A stretch of 64,000 bases of DNA, taken from Methanospirillum hungatei JF-1. Lineage in GTDB: Archaea; Halobacteriota; Methanomicrobia; Methanomicrobiales; Methanospirillaceae. Position numbers and translations under genes: made by a program. The notes under the pieces were generated by a model. It saw only the letters and a list, made by a program, of their open reading frames with translations. It was not told the origin of the DNA and made no database searches. This document shows, piece after piece, positions 26,510 through 36,354 of this stretch; position 1 is the first letter of the stretch, and every line of letters begins with the position of its first letter. The DNA is taken from assembly GCF_000013445.1 (NCBI RefSeq), contig NC_007796.1:1338936-1402935 (forward strand). Reading direction: 5' to 3'.

Positions 26510-29416
26510 TTAATCAATATTATCCTTTTCTGAATAGCCGCCAGACGGAACCCATATCTCAAATCGAGCGCCTTTCCCATAAGTCCCGGTTTCGAAGATC
26601 CGAATCCCGGTTATTGATAATATTTCCCGAACAAGGAATAATCCAAGACCGGTATTACTTCCATATCCCCGATCAAAAATCCTCTCCTTGAGGTCATCAG
26701 GGATACCCTGACCATCATCCTCACAGCAGATACACACCTCATTGTCAATAGAGTACCATGAAAACCGGATGGATGAGAGATTCGGACCTGCATGCCGGAG
26801 GGCATTATCTATCAGATTGTAAAATACCCGCTCAAGGAGGGGATCTGCATATATGAAAAGACCGGAGAGATTATTCTCAACAGTAATCCGTTCAGGAATG
26901 CCAATTTCTGCTGCCTTACGAACCAGAAATCCTGCATCCTTCCATTCTGGTGACTGAATACCAAGGTTCTGATATACTCGCGTGAACTCAATCTGATCAT
27001 GAATGAGTCTGGTTGCATTATCCATGATCTTTACAATCTCTGCCGTCTCCGGATCATTCCTGGCCTCCTTTAGCAGGGGAAGAAGTCCAAGAATGACGGT
27101 CACACGGTTTCTGATGTCATGCCTGGTTATGCTGGAGAGGAGATTTAATTTCTCATTTGTCCGCATGAGTGCCTGTTCAGCCATGATCCGTGCAGTAATA
27201 TCACGCATGCTCTGGATAGCGCCGATAATATTCCCTTTTGAATCGAATAACGGTCCGGCCATCGATGAGAAATATTTCCCTCCTTTCCCCATCTTCGGGA
27301 ATGTTTCATCGGTAAAGAGTGAATCGCCCGACCGGCTGACATTCGGGAAGAGTTTTATGATGGTACCTTCCTTGTCAAGAACGGCATTGAGGAGCATTGG
27401 CCTCTTTTCTCCATAGAATGGTATTGCATACTCATATCTTCCTCTTCCGATGATGTCTGCCTCCTGAATCCCAGTCAGATGTTCCATAGCCTGATTCCAG
27501 AAGATTACCCATCCATCTTTGTCAATAACAAACGTTGCATCAGGAAGCCTGGAGATTACATCGCGGAGTTGTCGGGCTGATTCACGAAGAGCTTCGCTGT
27601 CGATAAGTGCTTTCCAGGCCAGTCGCTGTTCGGTAATATCCTGAACATTCAACGACCATACGGCATTGTCAGCTGATGTTCCGGAGAGGATGGTCAGATC
27701 ATGAAGTGCCGGAAAGACAGAGTTATCAGATCTGATGTGATCAAGTTCAAACGTGGCATGGCCGGAAAAGAGAGCACTGTCAAGGTATGACAGAAAATTT
27801 TTCTCCGGATACCTGGTTCCCACAAGAAATGGATTTTTTCCGATGAACTCTGCAGGTTCCATTCCATGCATCTGTGAATATGCTGCATTGACATAGTCGA
27901 CATTTGCCCCGGTCCCGGTTACGATACCGGTGCTGGTATGTTCAACAATATCGGCAAGTTTCCGAAGTGAGTTCTCAATCTCTTTTCGGTCTGATATGTC
28001 AATTGCAAATCCACGAAACCCGGTAACCTGTGATCCTGACCAAATAGGGGATGCATATACAGTAATAGGATAGGTCTCACCATTGTGGTTAATTCCTGAA
28101 AATTCAGTCCCGTTAATTGGTTTTCCCTTTCTGATCTGATCAAGTGCCTGGAGAAACTGAGGATGGCTTTGTGGGTGAATAAAATTCAATATATGAAAAC
28201 CGGTATTCTTATCATCCATTCGATGTCCGGATATCTTCATTCCCATCTGATTGATGAATGAGATATTCCCATCCAAGTCTGCTTCAAAAACGAATTCAGG
28301 TAGTAAATCCGCGAGTTCACGGTATTTGCGCTCACTTTCAGAGAGAAGTCGATTATGTTCTTCCAGATCCTTTTGTGACTGGTTTAATTCAAGAAAAATG
28401 GGATGTATCTCCTTGGCGAGTCTGGAAAATTCGTCATCACCCTCCAGAAGAGGGGCATCTATCTGTGCACGTTCTGTGTTCCGGTTTTTAATATTCTCTA
28501 TAAGCGTTCGTAACCTGAAGAGAACAAACCGGTCAATGATTATGAGTGAGACAACGATTACTACAAGGCCCAGGATCATGAGGAATAGTATAAAGGTCAG
28601 AATTGTTGCTTTCCCCTGTGTGATTATATCTCTGGGTAATGTAACGGTAAACTCAAGAAAGCCATTTGAATCAATGGATGAAAGATATGACGTTCCTGTT
28701 ATGTTTGTGTCAGATTCAGGTGTTACGATTATATCGGAGGTAGTTATTTCATTGATCTCATTCAGGGCTTTTATAAGTGGAAAGTCATGTATTGATGAGA
28801 TGGTAAGATGTAGATCTGCTATACTTGACAATGTCTTAACTTTTGCCTCATTTAAATATTCAATACATATGAGAGTTCCAACCGATGGACCCTCATAGAT
28901 ACTGGTGATGATAGGTTCAGCAACAATAATAGCAGGACCATCAGGCAGGATGATGAAACCAGACTTTCCATCTAGAATCGATTCGAATGTACATATATCC
29001 GGGATGGAGAGTACCTGTGACAGGATCTCATCAGGGACGGATTCCATTCGCCCTGCGGTTGTATTTATCCTGGTTGCATATTTGAGGGTGCTATCACCTC
29101 TTACAAAAATCAGGAGATCGATACCAAGATTGTGGATAGAGGCATAATTGAGGTTTTGTATGATGTACTCATCGTTTTTATCCTGAACAAAATTGTACGT
29201 CTCATCCCACCGTGACCAGTCCCCGGTCAGGGAATAGATCTGATCCTTTTCATAACTGAGTACCTTCAAACCTTTGATGAGATTCTGCCTGGTGTCATCT
29301 TCTTCAAACTGGGCATAACTGTCAGTCAGAAGAGTAAAGGAAAAGAGTATTATGAGCGCTATACCCCCGAGCAGGGTCAGTCCGATTATAAGGAATGTTT
29401 TTGCCCGAAGATCCAT
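26510..29416 (-). CDS. CHASE4-PAS membrane sensor histidine kinase
   Basis: 968 residues. Membrane helix 1 about 7-29; an extracytoplasmic CHASE4-like domain about 45-230 (SYEKDQIYSLTGDWSRWDETYNF pattern, cut here); membrane helix 2 about 270-297; then PAS domains at about 365-480, 485-605 and 615-745. The kinase core has phospho-acceptor His766 in SSITRHDIRNRV and an ATPase domain with EDDGQGIPDDL and TGLGLFLVREIL. It follows the response regulator 29471-30217 by 54 bases on the same strand, so they form a likely signalling pair. The signal is unknown. The kinase at 37975 shares the same core. Confidence 0.9.
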   Translation of the reverse strand: MDLRAKTFLIIGLTLLGGIALIILFSFTLLTDSYAQFEEDDTRQNLIKGLKVLSYEKDQIYSLTGDWSRWDETYNFVQDKNDEYIIQNLNYASIHNLGIDLLIFVRGDSTLKYATRINTTAGRMESVPDEILSQVLSIPDICTFESILDGKSGFIILPDGPAIIVAEPIITSIYEGPSVGTLICIEYLNEAKVKTLSSIADLHLTISSIHDFPLIKALNEINEITTSDIIVTPESDTNITGTSYLSSIDSNGFLEFTVTLPRDIITQGKATILTFILFLMILGLVVIVVSLIIIDRFVLFRLRTLIENIKNRNTERAQIDAPLLEGDDEFSRLAKEIHPIFLELNQSQKDLEEHNRLLSESERKYRELADLLPEFVFEADLDGNISFINQMGMKISGHRMDDKNTGFHILNFIHPQSHPQFLQALDQIRKGKPINGTEFSGINHNGETYPITVYASPIWSGSQVTGFRGFAIDISDRKEIENSLRKLADIVEHTSTGIVTGTGANVDYVNAAYSQMHGMEPAEFIGKNPFLVGTRYPEKNFLSYLDSALFSGHATFELDHIRSDNSVFPALHDLTILSGTSADNAVWSLNVQDITEQRLAWKALIDSEALRESARQLRDVISRLPDATFVIDKDGWVIFWNQAMEHLTGIQEADIIGRGRYEYAIPFYGEKRPMLLNAVLDKEGTIIKLFPNVSRSGDSLFTDETFPKMGKGGKYFSSMAGPLFDSKGNIIGAIQSMRDITARIMAEQALMRTNEKLNLLSSITRHDIRNRVTVILGLLPLLKEARNDPETAEIVKIMDNATRLIHDQIEFTRVYQNLGIQSPEWKDAGFLVRKAAEIGIPERITVENNLSGLFIYADPLLERVFYNLIDNALRHAGPNLSSIRFSWYSIDNEVCICCEDDGQGIPDDLKERIFDRGYGSNTGLGLFLVREILSITGIRIFETGTYGKGARFEIWVPSGGYSEKDNID

Positions 29417-29470
29417 ACATTACTCCTTCGGATCATTCACCCGTTCTGGGGGCCATGGGCATGTGCCAGG

Positions 29471-30217
29471 TTACGAGGGCTTTGTGATCGTAATAAATGA
29501 ACCGGAATATGTACCAAACATATTCATAATCGGCCGGGCAGTAATTATATATTGTCTTTCTTCCTGGCCTGAACCAACACAAAGCTGCATCCCACTTTCA
29601 TCATGCGACCTGAAAAAATCAGGTGAGATGTCAAGGTCTGGGCATAAGAGACGAAGTGCCTGGCGAATGTCTTTTAAGAAGAGTGCAGAACTGCGTTCTT
29701 CAATGCATTCTTCAGCCGCCTGATTCATCCAGAGAATAGCATGATCTGAATTTATGATTATCACCGGATGAGAAGAATCTGCTATCTGAACCCACATGGA
29801 AGGAGAGAGACCTGCCTTTTTTCCCTCTGTTGTCTGGCGTATCCTGTCACATAGATTCAAACTGACTTTGATCGCACAGTAAAGAAGACTCGGATTGACC
29901 GGTTTTATGAGAAAACCAAATGGCGTAGAAGACATAGCCTTCTCAAAAATCTTCTTCTCATCATGGCCGGTGACGAAGATAACCGGTATTGAGAATATGT
30001 TGAAGAGTTGTGCCGCAGCTTCTATCCCTGACATGACCCCGGGAAGATCAATGTCCATGAGGACTACGTCTGGTTTTTCCACGGCTACCTGCTCGAGTAC
30101 TTGTTCACCCGAGTTTACCGGGGTATGAACAATAAATCCACCGTCGCGTAGGATAGAGATTAAGACCCGGGCTATTATCTCATCGTCCTCGACAATCAGG
30201 ACTGTATTTTCAGGCAT
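29471..30217 (-). CDS. Response regulator with PAS-like output domain
   Basis: 248 residues. Receiver domain 1-120 with acidic pocket Asp11/Asp12, phospho-acceptor Asp55 (VLMDIDLPG), switch Thr near 84 and Lys105 (LIKPV). The second half (about 135-248) looks like a PAS sensor, with HPVIIINSDHAILWMNQAAEE cut at its core. No DNA-binding domain is seen, so output is probably by protein contact, as is common for archaeal receivers. First gene of the pair with the CHASE4 kinase. Confidence 0.88.
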   Translation of the reverse strand: MPENTVLIVEDDEIIARVLISILRDGGFIVHTPVNSGEQVLEQVAVEKPDVVLMDIDLPGVMSGIEAAAQLFNIFSIPVIFVTGHDEKKIFEKAMSSTPFGFLIKPVNPSLLYCAIKVSLNLCDRIRQTTEGKKAGLSPSMWVQIADSSHPVIIINSDHAILWMNQAAEECIEERSSALFLKDIRQALRLLCPDLDISPDFFRSHDESGMQLCVGSGQEERQYIITARPIMNMFGTYSGSFITITKPS

Positions 30218-30380
30218 ATATGATAAACCTCAGGGGGTTCTCGCCAGACAGCAGGCGACTCACGCATGTTTCCGTTATCATAGTTGGAATAATCGATATA
30301 AAGTAATTCCGAGATCTCAGTTTCGCAGAATAGGTATTCTACGAAATGCTTAATATTTTAGAGATAGAGTTAATATAACA

Positions 30381-31340
30381 GTGGAAAAAGGATATTTTTC
30401 AGAATGGATTCCCAGATTTATCCAATATCTGAAAATGAGGAATTATTCGCAGAAAACTTTGAGCAGTTATGATCTCACCATCAGGCGGTTTGGTCAGTTC
30501 ATCTGGTTGACCCGATCCTTCAGGGGTGACCTGTCCAAAAAGTGGGAGCACAAGGAACTGCTCAGGCTTGAGACCGGAGTTGATGTTAGTGCATCTGATA
30601 TCTCCAGGTACTTAGAATTCCTCTCTCTTGATCGGCAGTACCATGCTACCACATACAACCGTATCCTCTCCTCACTCTCATCTTTTTACCGGTTTCTTCT
30701 CATGCAGGAGGTGGTTGAGACAAACCCGGTCCCTCGAATTGACCGTCCGAAGGTAAAAGAGAAAGAACTGAAGTATCTGAAACACAGCCAGGTTATGCGT
30801 CTTTTGCAGTCCATTCCTGATGAACGAGACCGGCTCATGATAAGGATTATTTATGCAACCGGAGTACGGGTCTCTGAACTTTGCACGATGAATGTTGAGG
30901 ATGTGGACTTTGATGATCAGATGATCCGGGTGCTGGGAAAGGGAGGGAAAGTCCGGATGGTCTTTGTGGATGAAGTTACTCTGAATGAGATTGCAGGCCT
31001 TATCGGAAACCGACTGTCAGGTCCCCTCTTCCCCGGTCAGGGAGGCAATCATATATCCGTGAGAACCGTGCAGCTTATCTTTAAAAAATACGCACCACCA
31101 GGGATCACACCACACAAGATCCGGCATAGTTATGCCAGTGAGCTCTATCGGAGATCCAGAAATCTCCGGGTTGTGCAGGAGAACCTGGGACATGCATCTA
31201 TTAAAACCACTGAAGTATATTTACATACCGATGTGGATGAACGCCGTCAGGTATATCGGGAGTTTTTCCCGCTTGTTACTTCAACCCGGAGATCGGTATC
31301 TGAAACCGGTACCCGGCAATACCAGGGAGAAGAACCATGA
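30381..31340 (+). CDS. xerA: Tyrosine recombinase, archaeal Xer type
   Basis: 319 residues, start GTG at 30381. N-terminal SAM-like core-binding domain (1-110: FIQYLKMRNYSQKTLSSYD), then the catalytic domain with the complete set Arg163 (TGVRVSEL), Lys187 (GKGGKVR), His245 and Arg248 (TPHKIRHS), His271 (LGHASIKTT) and nucleophile Tyr280. The likely job is resolution of chromosome dimers at a dif-like site; an integrase of a lost element is less likely because no other phage or plasmid genes are near. It overlaps the next gene by four bases (ATGA). Confidence 0.87.
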   Translation: MEKGYFSEWIPRFIQYLKMRNYSQKTLSSYDLTIRRFGQFIWLTRSFRGDLSKKWEHKELLRLETGVDVSASDISRYLEFLSLDRQYHATTYNRILSSLSSFYRFLLMQEVVETNPVPRIDRPKVKEKELKYLKHSQVMRLLQSIPDERDRLMIRIIYATGVRVSELCTMNVEDVDFDDQMIRVLGKGGKVRMVFVDEVTLNEIAGLIGNRLSGPLFPGQGGNHISVRTVQLIFKKYAPPGITPHKIRHSYASELYRRSRNLRVVQENLGHASIKTTEVYLHTDVDERRQVYREFFPLVTSTRRSVSETGTRQYQGEEP

Positions 31341-31681
31341 GGACAATACGGACAACAGATGGAAAATGGCTACAGATAGATCCAAAAACAGATCCTTGGA
31401 TCTTTAAAACGCCCCATTCCTCAGTCAGAGCATCGCTTGATTACCGGCAGGGTGAGGATCTCTATCTTCGAACTCTTCCTGACGGGATACACTATTATTA
31501 TGTAATATCCTGGACCGACTGGCAGCGCGAGTCTAAGGAAGCGTACAGAACCCTCTCCGAAGAGGAGGCAAAGGATTTCCTCATAAAAAAAGCACAATCA
31601 GCAGGCAAAATCGGTCTTGACCCAGATATTTTAGATAGAATTGAGAAGTACTTCCCAGGCCTTCTGAAAAAACGCAGATAG
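31337..31681 (+). CDS. Conserved-looking small protein of unknown function
   Basis: 114 residues, soluble, not assigned to a family. Aromatic-rich middle (HYYYVISWTDWQRESKEAYR, near 52-71) and a C-terminal helix ending FPGLLKKRR. Its start overlaps the xerA stop in an ATGA, so it is translated with the recombinase. tRNA-Gln follows after 68 bases. Confidence 0.6.
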   Translation: MRTIRTTDGKWLQIDPKTDPWIFKTPHSSVRASLDYRQGEDLYLRTLPDGIHYYYVISWTDWQRESKEAYRTLSEEEAKDFLIKKAQSAGKIGLDPDILDRIEKYFPGLLKKRR

Positions 31682-31749
31682 GCGATGCGGGAATTTCTAT
31701 ATTCCAGCAGCACAAATATGTAAAGGCAAGGCCTGTCCTGCTCTTTTCA

Positions 31750-31822
31750 ACTCCCGTAGTGTAGAGGTCAATCATATCGGATTTTGGTTCCGATGACGAC
31801 GGTTCGAATCCGTCCGGGAGTA
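31750..31822 (+). tRNA. tRNA-Gln (TTG)
   Basis: 73 bases. Acceptor ACTCCCG / CGGGAGT, discriminator A, anticodon loop TTTTGGT with TTG between TCGGA and TCCGA, T arm GACGGTTCGAATCCGTC. No encoded CCA. CTTTTTTT follows at 31824-31831 and may terminate it. Confidence 0.95.
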
Positions 31823-31894
31823 TCTTTTTTGCTGACTATCCACAGTATAGCGACTGATTCATCTGCACGATATCCTCTCAAAACATTCGGCCAT

Positions 31895-31915
31895 TAACTA
31901 TATACGATATATGAA
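31895..31915 (+). promoter_or_regulatory. Probable TATA box of the glucan phosphorylase gene
   Basis: ACTATATACGATATATGA lies about 30-40 bases before the start, which implies a very short leader and supports the start at 31937 or 31952. No Shine-Dalgarno is visible, as expected for a near-leaderless transcript. Confidence 0.4.
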
Positions 31916-31936
31916 GATAATCACCTATCAGCAAGA

Positions 31937-34141
31937 GTGCACGGGCATATTATGATAGGCATTCGATGGATAGATTTTGATCATATTCCTGATCGTCTTT
32001 CAGGGCTGATCGATCTCTCATATAATCTCTGGTCCTCATGGCACCCTGAAGCATGGCTCCTGTTTAAAAATCTGAACCGTCAGGGATGGAAAGAATCCAT
32101 ACACAATCCGGTCAGAATGCTTCAGGAACTCCCACCTGAATTACTTGAAGCAGCGGCATCCAATATTGACTATACCAATCACTATGATGCGGTCATCGCG
32201 AAGTTTCAGCGATACATGCTGGCAAAAAACCAATGGTTTGATGAATATTACCCGGAACACCAGCATCATAAGATCGCATACTTTTCTGCAGAATACGGGC
32301 TTCAGCACTCACTCCCCCTATATGCCGGGGGCCTTGGATTCCTTGCCGGAGATCATCTGAAAGAATGTAGTGACATAGGGATACCACTTGTGGCCGTCGG
32401 ATTCATGTACTCTGACGGATATCTGCACCAGCGAATCAGAAATGACGGCTGGCAGGAGGATGTCGAAGAAAAACTTGACCGTGATAATGCCCCGGTCAAG
32501 CGGGTTCTTGGCAGGGATGGTAACCAGTTAATTCTTCAGGTTCCTTTTATTGCACCCCAGATTCATTTTGCTCTCTGGAGAGTGGATATCGGTCGTGTTA
32601 TCCTCTACCTGATTGATACGGAGATAGAGCAGAATCCACCGCATCTTCGCAATATCAGCAGCCGTCTGTACAGTAGTATCAATGAGATGAGACTACTTCA
32701 GGAGATCGTCCTTGGTATTGGGGGGACTCATGCCCTGAAATCACTTGGGGTAAAATATTCTGCAGTCCACCTGAATGAAGGTCATGCAGCCTTTGCTCTG
32801 GTTGAACTCTATCGTCAGAAGATAGAGGAAGGGCTTACTTCTGAAGAAGCATTCCATCATGTCTATAATACAACGCTCTTCACCACTCATACACCCGTCC
32901 CTGCAGGCCATGATAAATTCCCTCACTGGATGATTGACAAGTACTTTAATGCATACTATTCCGGAATGCATATGTCAAGGGAGGATTTTCTGAAGAAAGG
33001 TCTGCATTTCGAGGATCCCCCGGACACCTTTAACATGGCAGCGTTCTGTATGCGTATGGCTGCACATGCAAACGGAGTAAGTGAAAAGCATGGGGAAGTT
33101 GCAAGACGGATGTGGCATTTCCTCTGGCCTGAACACAAACTAGATGAAGTCCCTATAGGTTCGGTAACGAACGGGGTGCACATTCCCACATGGATAAACC
33201 CACGCCTGGTTACGCTCATAAATCGGTACATCTCCCCCATCTGCCCGGACTGGTTTGAACATCATGATAAGGAGTATGTATGGGCTCTCATTGACCGGGT
33301 ACCTGATGCAAAACTCTGGGAACTCCATTATGCGCTGAAGATAAAACTCATCAACCGGATATTACAATTTAAAAGGCGCGATTGGATGAAATACCAGGCA
33401 GACTGTGCAAATGTGGTGGCAGGTGGTGCTCTGATAGATCCCAATACCCTGACCATCGGATTTGCACGCCGCTTCTCGACATATAAACGGGCTGACCTTA
33501 TCTTCCAGGATCTTGACCGGCTGAAAAAGATCCTGAATAATCCCTGGAAACCGGTACAGATAATTTTTGCCGGAAAAGCACATCCGGCTGATGATGAAGG
33601 AAAACGGATTTTACAGCGGATCTATCAGTATGCACAACAACCAGAATTTGGCGGAAGAATTGCATTTGTTGAAGACTATGGCGAGCAGGTAGCAAAGTAC
33701 CTGGTGCAGGGAGTTGATGTCTGGATGAATAACCCGGTTCCCCCATTAGAAGCCAGTGGTACAAGCGGAATGAAAGCTGCTGTCAATGGTGTTCTCAACT
33801 TCTCAATTGCTGACGGATGGTGGATAGAGGGATATAATGGCAAGAACGGATGGATATTCGGAAAGAGCCATACCAATAATGATCGGAACTGGGAGGATGC
33901 GTCTGAAATGTACTCCCTCCTTGAAAATGAGATAGTCCCACTCTATTACGATACTGATCTTGATGGAATACCCCATAAGTGGGTTGCGATGATGAAGGAG
34001 TCAATCAAGAGTAATGCACCCCGGTTTTCATCCCGCCGGATGGTAAAAGAATACATGCATAAATATTACATATCCATTCTTTCCTGTGCGGAATGTAATG
34101 CATTTGTTGATGATAGTACCCCTGAAGGGATATCACAATAA
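31937..34141 (+). CDS. glgP: Alpha-glucan phosphorylase
   Basis: 734 residues from GTG 31937; an ATG at 31952 (MIGIRWIDF) is an equally possible start. Glycosyltransferase family 35: N-terminal DUF3417-like part (LSYNLWSSWHPEAW), active-site segments HLNEGHAAFALVELYR, NGVHIPTWI and FARRFSTYKRADL, and the PLP site EASGTSGMKAAVNG with Lys613. It releases glucose-1-phosphate from glycogen or maltodextrin. Methanogens store glycogen, and fbp and pgk are close by. It converges on the regulator at 34146 with four bases between stops. Confidence 0.92.
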   Translation: MHGHIMIGIRWIDFDHIPDRLSGLIDLSYNLWSSWHPEAWLLFKNLNRQGWKESIHNPVRMLQELPPELLEAAASNIDYTNHYDAVIAKFQRYMLAKNQWFDEYYPEHQHHKIAYFSAEYGLQHSLPLYAGGLGFLAGDHLKECSDIGIPLVAVGFMYSDGYLHQRIRNDGWQEDVEEKLDRDNAPVKRVLGRDGNQLILQVPFIAPQIHFALWRVDIGRVILYLIDTEIEQNPPHLRNISSRLYSSINEMRLLQEIVLGIGGTHALKSLGVKYSAVHLNEGHAAFALVELYRQKIEEGLTSEEAFHHVYNTTLFTTHTPVPAGHDKFPHWMIDKYFNAYYSGMHMSREDFLKKGLHFEDPPDTFNMAAFCMRMAAHANGVSEKHGEVARRMWHFLWPEHKLDEVPIGSVTNGVHIPTWINPRLVTLINRYISPICPDWFEHHDKEYVWALIDRVPDAKLWELHYALKIKLINRILQFKRRDWMKYQADCANVVAGGALIDPNTLTIGFARRFSTYKRADLIFQDLDRLKKILNNPWKPVQIIFAGKAHPADDEGKRILQRIYQYAQQPEFGGRIAFVEDYGEQVAKYLVQGVDVWMNNPVPPLEASGTSGMKAAVNGVLNFSIADGWWIEGYNGKNGWIFGKSHTNNDRNWEDASEMYSLLENEIVPLYYDTDLDGIPHKWVAMMKESIKSNAPRFSSRRMVKEYMHKYYISILSCAECNAFVDDSTPEGISQ

Positions 34142-34145
34142 ATTA

Positions 34146-34520
34146 TTATTCAGTTTTTTCTGAAACAGAGGATGACTCCTCTGCATCACTGATTGCCAGC
34201 TGATACATCCAGTCAAGTAGATCATTACATGTTTCGATGGTACAATCCTCATCACATGCGATGCAGGGAATCAGTTCATCACCGGCAAGAAGACAGTATG
34301 GATCTGCAGGACCCTTACGGGCAATAAGTCTGAATGTCTTAATGCCATCCTGCCGGTATTCAACGCGTTCAACCCTGTTTGAATCCAGAAGTTTCTTTAC
34401 GATTCGTGAACATTTCCTGCTGTCAACCCCAAGGATCTTCCAGAGTTCACTCTGCAGTACACCTTCAGGTGAAGAGGCAATGATCCGAAATGCATCCTCG
34501 TCTGTTCCGGACATGTCCAC
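34146..34520 (-). CDS. Winged-helix regulator with a cysteine cluster
   Basis: 124 residues. A winged-helix domain (about 8-70) resembles the Lrp/MarR-like archaeal type: AFRIIASSPEGVLQSELWKI, then SRKCSRIVKKLLDSNRVERV as the recognition helix and wing. A C-terminal segment carries four Cys (in PYCLLAG, IPCIAC and ETCNDLL, near 75-100) that may bind metal or a cluster. It follows the Sm-like gene by two bases. Target unknown. Confidence 0.72.
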   Translation of the reverse strand: MDMSGTDEDAFRIIASSPEGVLQSELWKILGVDSRKCSRIVKKLLDSNRVERVEYRQDGIKTFRLIARKGPADPYCLLAGDELIPCIACDEDCTIETCNDLLDWMYQLAISDAEESSSVSEKTE

Positions 34521-34522
34521 CT

Positions 34523-34762
34523 TTAAGCAACCGGTGCAATTGACAAAATATTGTTACCACGAATAACGAGTGTTCCAAGCTCGCGACCCTTGTTTTTCCC
34601 TGATGTTTCAATACTCTCTTCAAGATGCAGGTTCAGGTACTCATCCACTGCCACAAGCCGGCCCTGAAATGTCCTTCCTTCATCCTCTTTCATTTCTACG
34701 GAAATCAAAGTATCAACAAGAGAATATACTTTCTTGATTGGGAGGACAATGCTGCTAACCAT
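34523..34762 (-). CDS. Sm-like (LSm/SmAP) RNA-binding protein
   Basis: 79 residues, the size of an archaeal Sm protein. Sm1 motif about 14-48 (VEMKEDEGRTFQGRLVAVDE, then LNLHLEESIE) and Sm2 motif about 63-73 (GTLVIRGNNILSI, with the usual Arg-Gly). Such proteins form six- or seven-membered rings that bind U-rich RNA. It is first in a two-gene unit with the winged-helix regulator. Confidence 0.88.
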   Translation of the reverse strand: MVSSIVLPIKKVYSLVDTLISVEMKEDEGRTFQGRLVAVDEYLNLHLEESIETSGKNKGRELGTLVIRGNNILSIAPVA

Positions 34763-34822
34763 CTGCCTTATATAAGGCTTGCAGCCATATTAAAGATTCC
34801 TGATACCGATATGAAAAAAGTG

Positions 34823-35758
34823 TTATAAGTTTTTGTAGATCTCCTCAATCTTTTCTATAATACCTTTGCTTCCAATGTAAACCGGAGTCTTCTGATGATG
34901 TTTTTCAGGAACGATATTCAGAATATTCCTTCTTCCATCTGTTATACGTCCGCCTGCCTGGGTAATGATAAATCCCAGGGGGTTTGCTTCAAATAAAAGC
35001 CGGAATTTTCCATTCGGGCTCTTCTCAGATCCCGGATATGTGTAAATCCCGCCATAGACCAGTAACTGATGACAATCCGCTACGAATGAGCCGGAATATC
35101 GGATTTTAAAGCCATTCTGATCAAAATACTCGATGACTTTTAGATGAGGTAAAAGCCATTCATTTCTCACACCGCCGGTTCCATATTGCTTCCCTTCAGG
35201 GACTGAGAAGTGGTCCTTAAGCAGGAGATAATGCTCACTCTCCGGATCCCATGCAAAGCTCTGAACCCCTTTTCCTACGGAGACTACAAGGACTGTAAGT
35301 GGTCCAAAGAGGGTGTAAAAAGCAGCTCGGAGTTTCGAGCCCGGTTGTAGCACTCCTCCGTTCTCATAAATACCAACGATAGTGCCAACTGCAAGATTTG
35401 TCGAGATGAGCGAGGAACCATCAAGCGGGTCCATGACCATACAGTACTCACACCGTGAGTTTTCAAACCGGATGATATCAGCCTGTTCCTCTGATGCAAG
35501 TTCCCGCACCAGGCCGGACTCTCCTACCACCTTAATCAGGTGCTCATCTGCCCATGTATCCATCTGGGCCTGCAGTTCTCCAGAGGCATTTAGGGTATGT
35601 TCATACATCTGATTATCAAGAAATGCTTTTCTGATAGGGTCCATCTGACGAGAGATTAATCGTATAAGTGCTATGAGGTCAGGTTCACAGCCGCATGATT
35701 CCAGATATTTCCGAAGGAACACCATATATAATCGTAGAGAAATATCCGCATACTTCAT
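34823..35758 (-). CDS. fbp: Fructose-1,6-bisphosphatase, class I
   Basis: 311 residues. Metal and substrate motifs: MVMDPLDGSSLISTN, then IRYSGSFVADCHQLLVYGG and FEANPLGFIITQAGGRITDG, all typical of class I enzymes. Hydrolyses fructose-1,6-bisphosphate to fructose-6-phosphate in gluconeogenesis. Many archaea use the unrelated bifunctional type V enzyme, so a class I gene suggests past transfer from bacteria or a lineage trait. A group II intron starts only 68 bases upstream of its ATG. Confidence 0.93.
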   Translation of the reverse strand: MKYADISLRLYMVFLRKYLESCGCEPDLIALIRLISRQMDPIRKAFLDNQMYEHTLNASGELQAQMDTWADEHLIKVVGESGLVRELASEEQADIIRFENSRCEYCMVMDPLDGSSLISTNLAVGTIVGIYENGGVLQPGSKLRAAFYTLFGPLTVLVVSVGKGVQSFAWDPESEHYLLLKDHFSVPEGKQYGTGGVRNEWLLPHLKVIEYFDQNGFKIRYSGSFVADCHQLLVYGGIYTYPGSEKSPNGKFRLLFEANPLGFIITQAGGRITDGRRNILNIVPEKHHQKTPVYIGSKGIIEKIEEIYKNL

Positions 35759-35781
35759 ACATACGATTTTGCATCCGGCAC

Positions 35782-35821
35782 GTGGTGCAGACCACCGGTT
35801 CTATTAAGCATATTAAAAATA
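35782..35821 (-). promoter_or_regulatory. fbp control region: inverted repeat and TATA candidate
   Basis: Between fbp and the intron lie an inverted repeat GTGGT-GCAG-ACCAC (35782-35795) and, further from fbp, ATTTTTAATA on the minus strand (35811-35820), which fits a TATA box. The repeat would sit near or just after the transcription start, as for a repressor site. Confidence 0.4.
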
Positions 35822-36354
35822 ATTCAGTGCGACAAGAAGCAGTAAATCGGATTGCGAACCCGGTTTAAAATCGGGAACGCCACCCAATCCATTCTGGGCG
35901 TCCCTACCTGCACGTGCGTGTTTAGCAATAAACGGGTGCGAAGCTGCAGGAACAACGTGGTGATTCCCATAGTCTCTTTGGGATAAGCTGCCAGGGAAAG
36001 GTATCATGGACAAACAAACGTTGAACCGCTGCAGGATCGTTAATTATATCAGGAGGAAAGAGATTTGCCCCTGTCCCCACTGAGGGAGAATCACGGTATC
36101 AGTAGCTTGAATTATGCTGGTACGAATGGACGAAGCTGATTCCGGTCTATGGGCGGGTCCTAAAATACCACAATTATCCGATTTATTGAACTTGGAAAAC
36201 CCAATACGCTCCTAAAAAAAAAAAAAAAAAAAATTTTAGGTAAGAACCTTGTGAGAGGAACCACATGCGTAGTGGGAGTAGGAGGCTGCAAAACGCGAAT
36301 GCCCGGCTGTAATGGCTGTGGATAGGGGTTCAAACTTTGCCCTGACCTGAAAGG

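Noticed and set aside
28251-28898. 215-codon plus-strand frame opposite the CHASE4 kinase
   Set aside because: It lies wholly within the kinase gene, has Ser/Arg-rich antisense composition, and has no recognisable domain.
30381-31340. xerA as integrase of a provirus with attachment site at the nearby tRNA-Gln
   Set aside because: No duplicated tRNA end, phage genes or plasmid genes are seen around it; a housekeeping Xer role fits better.
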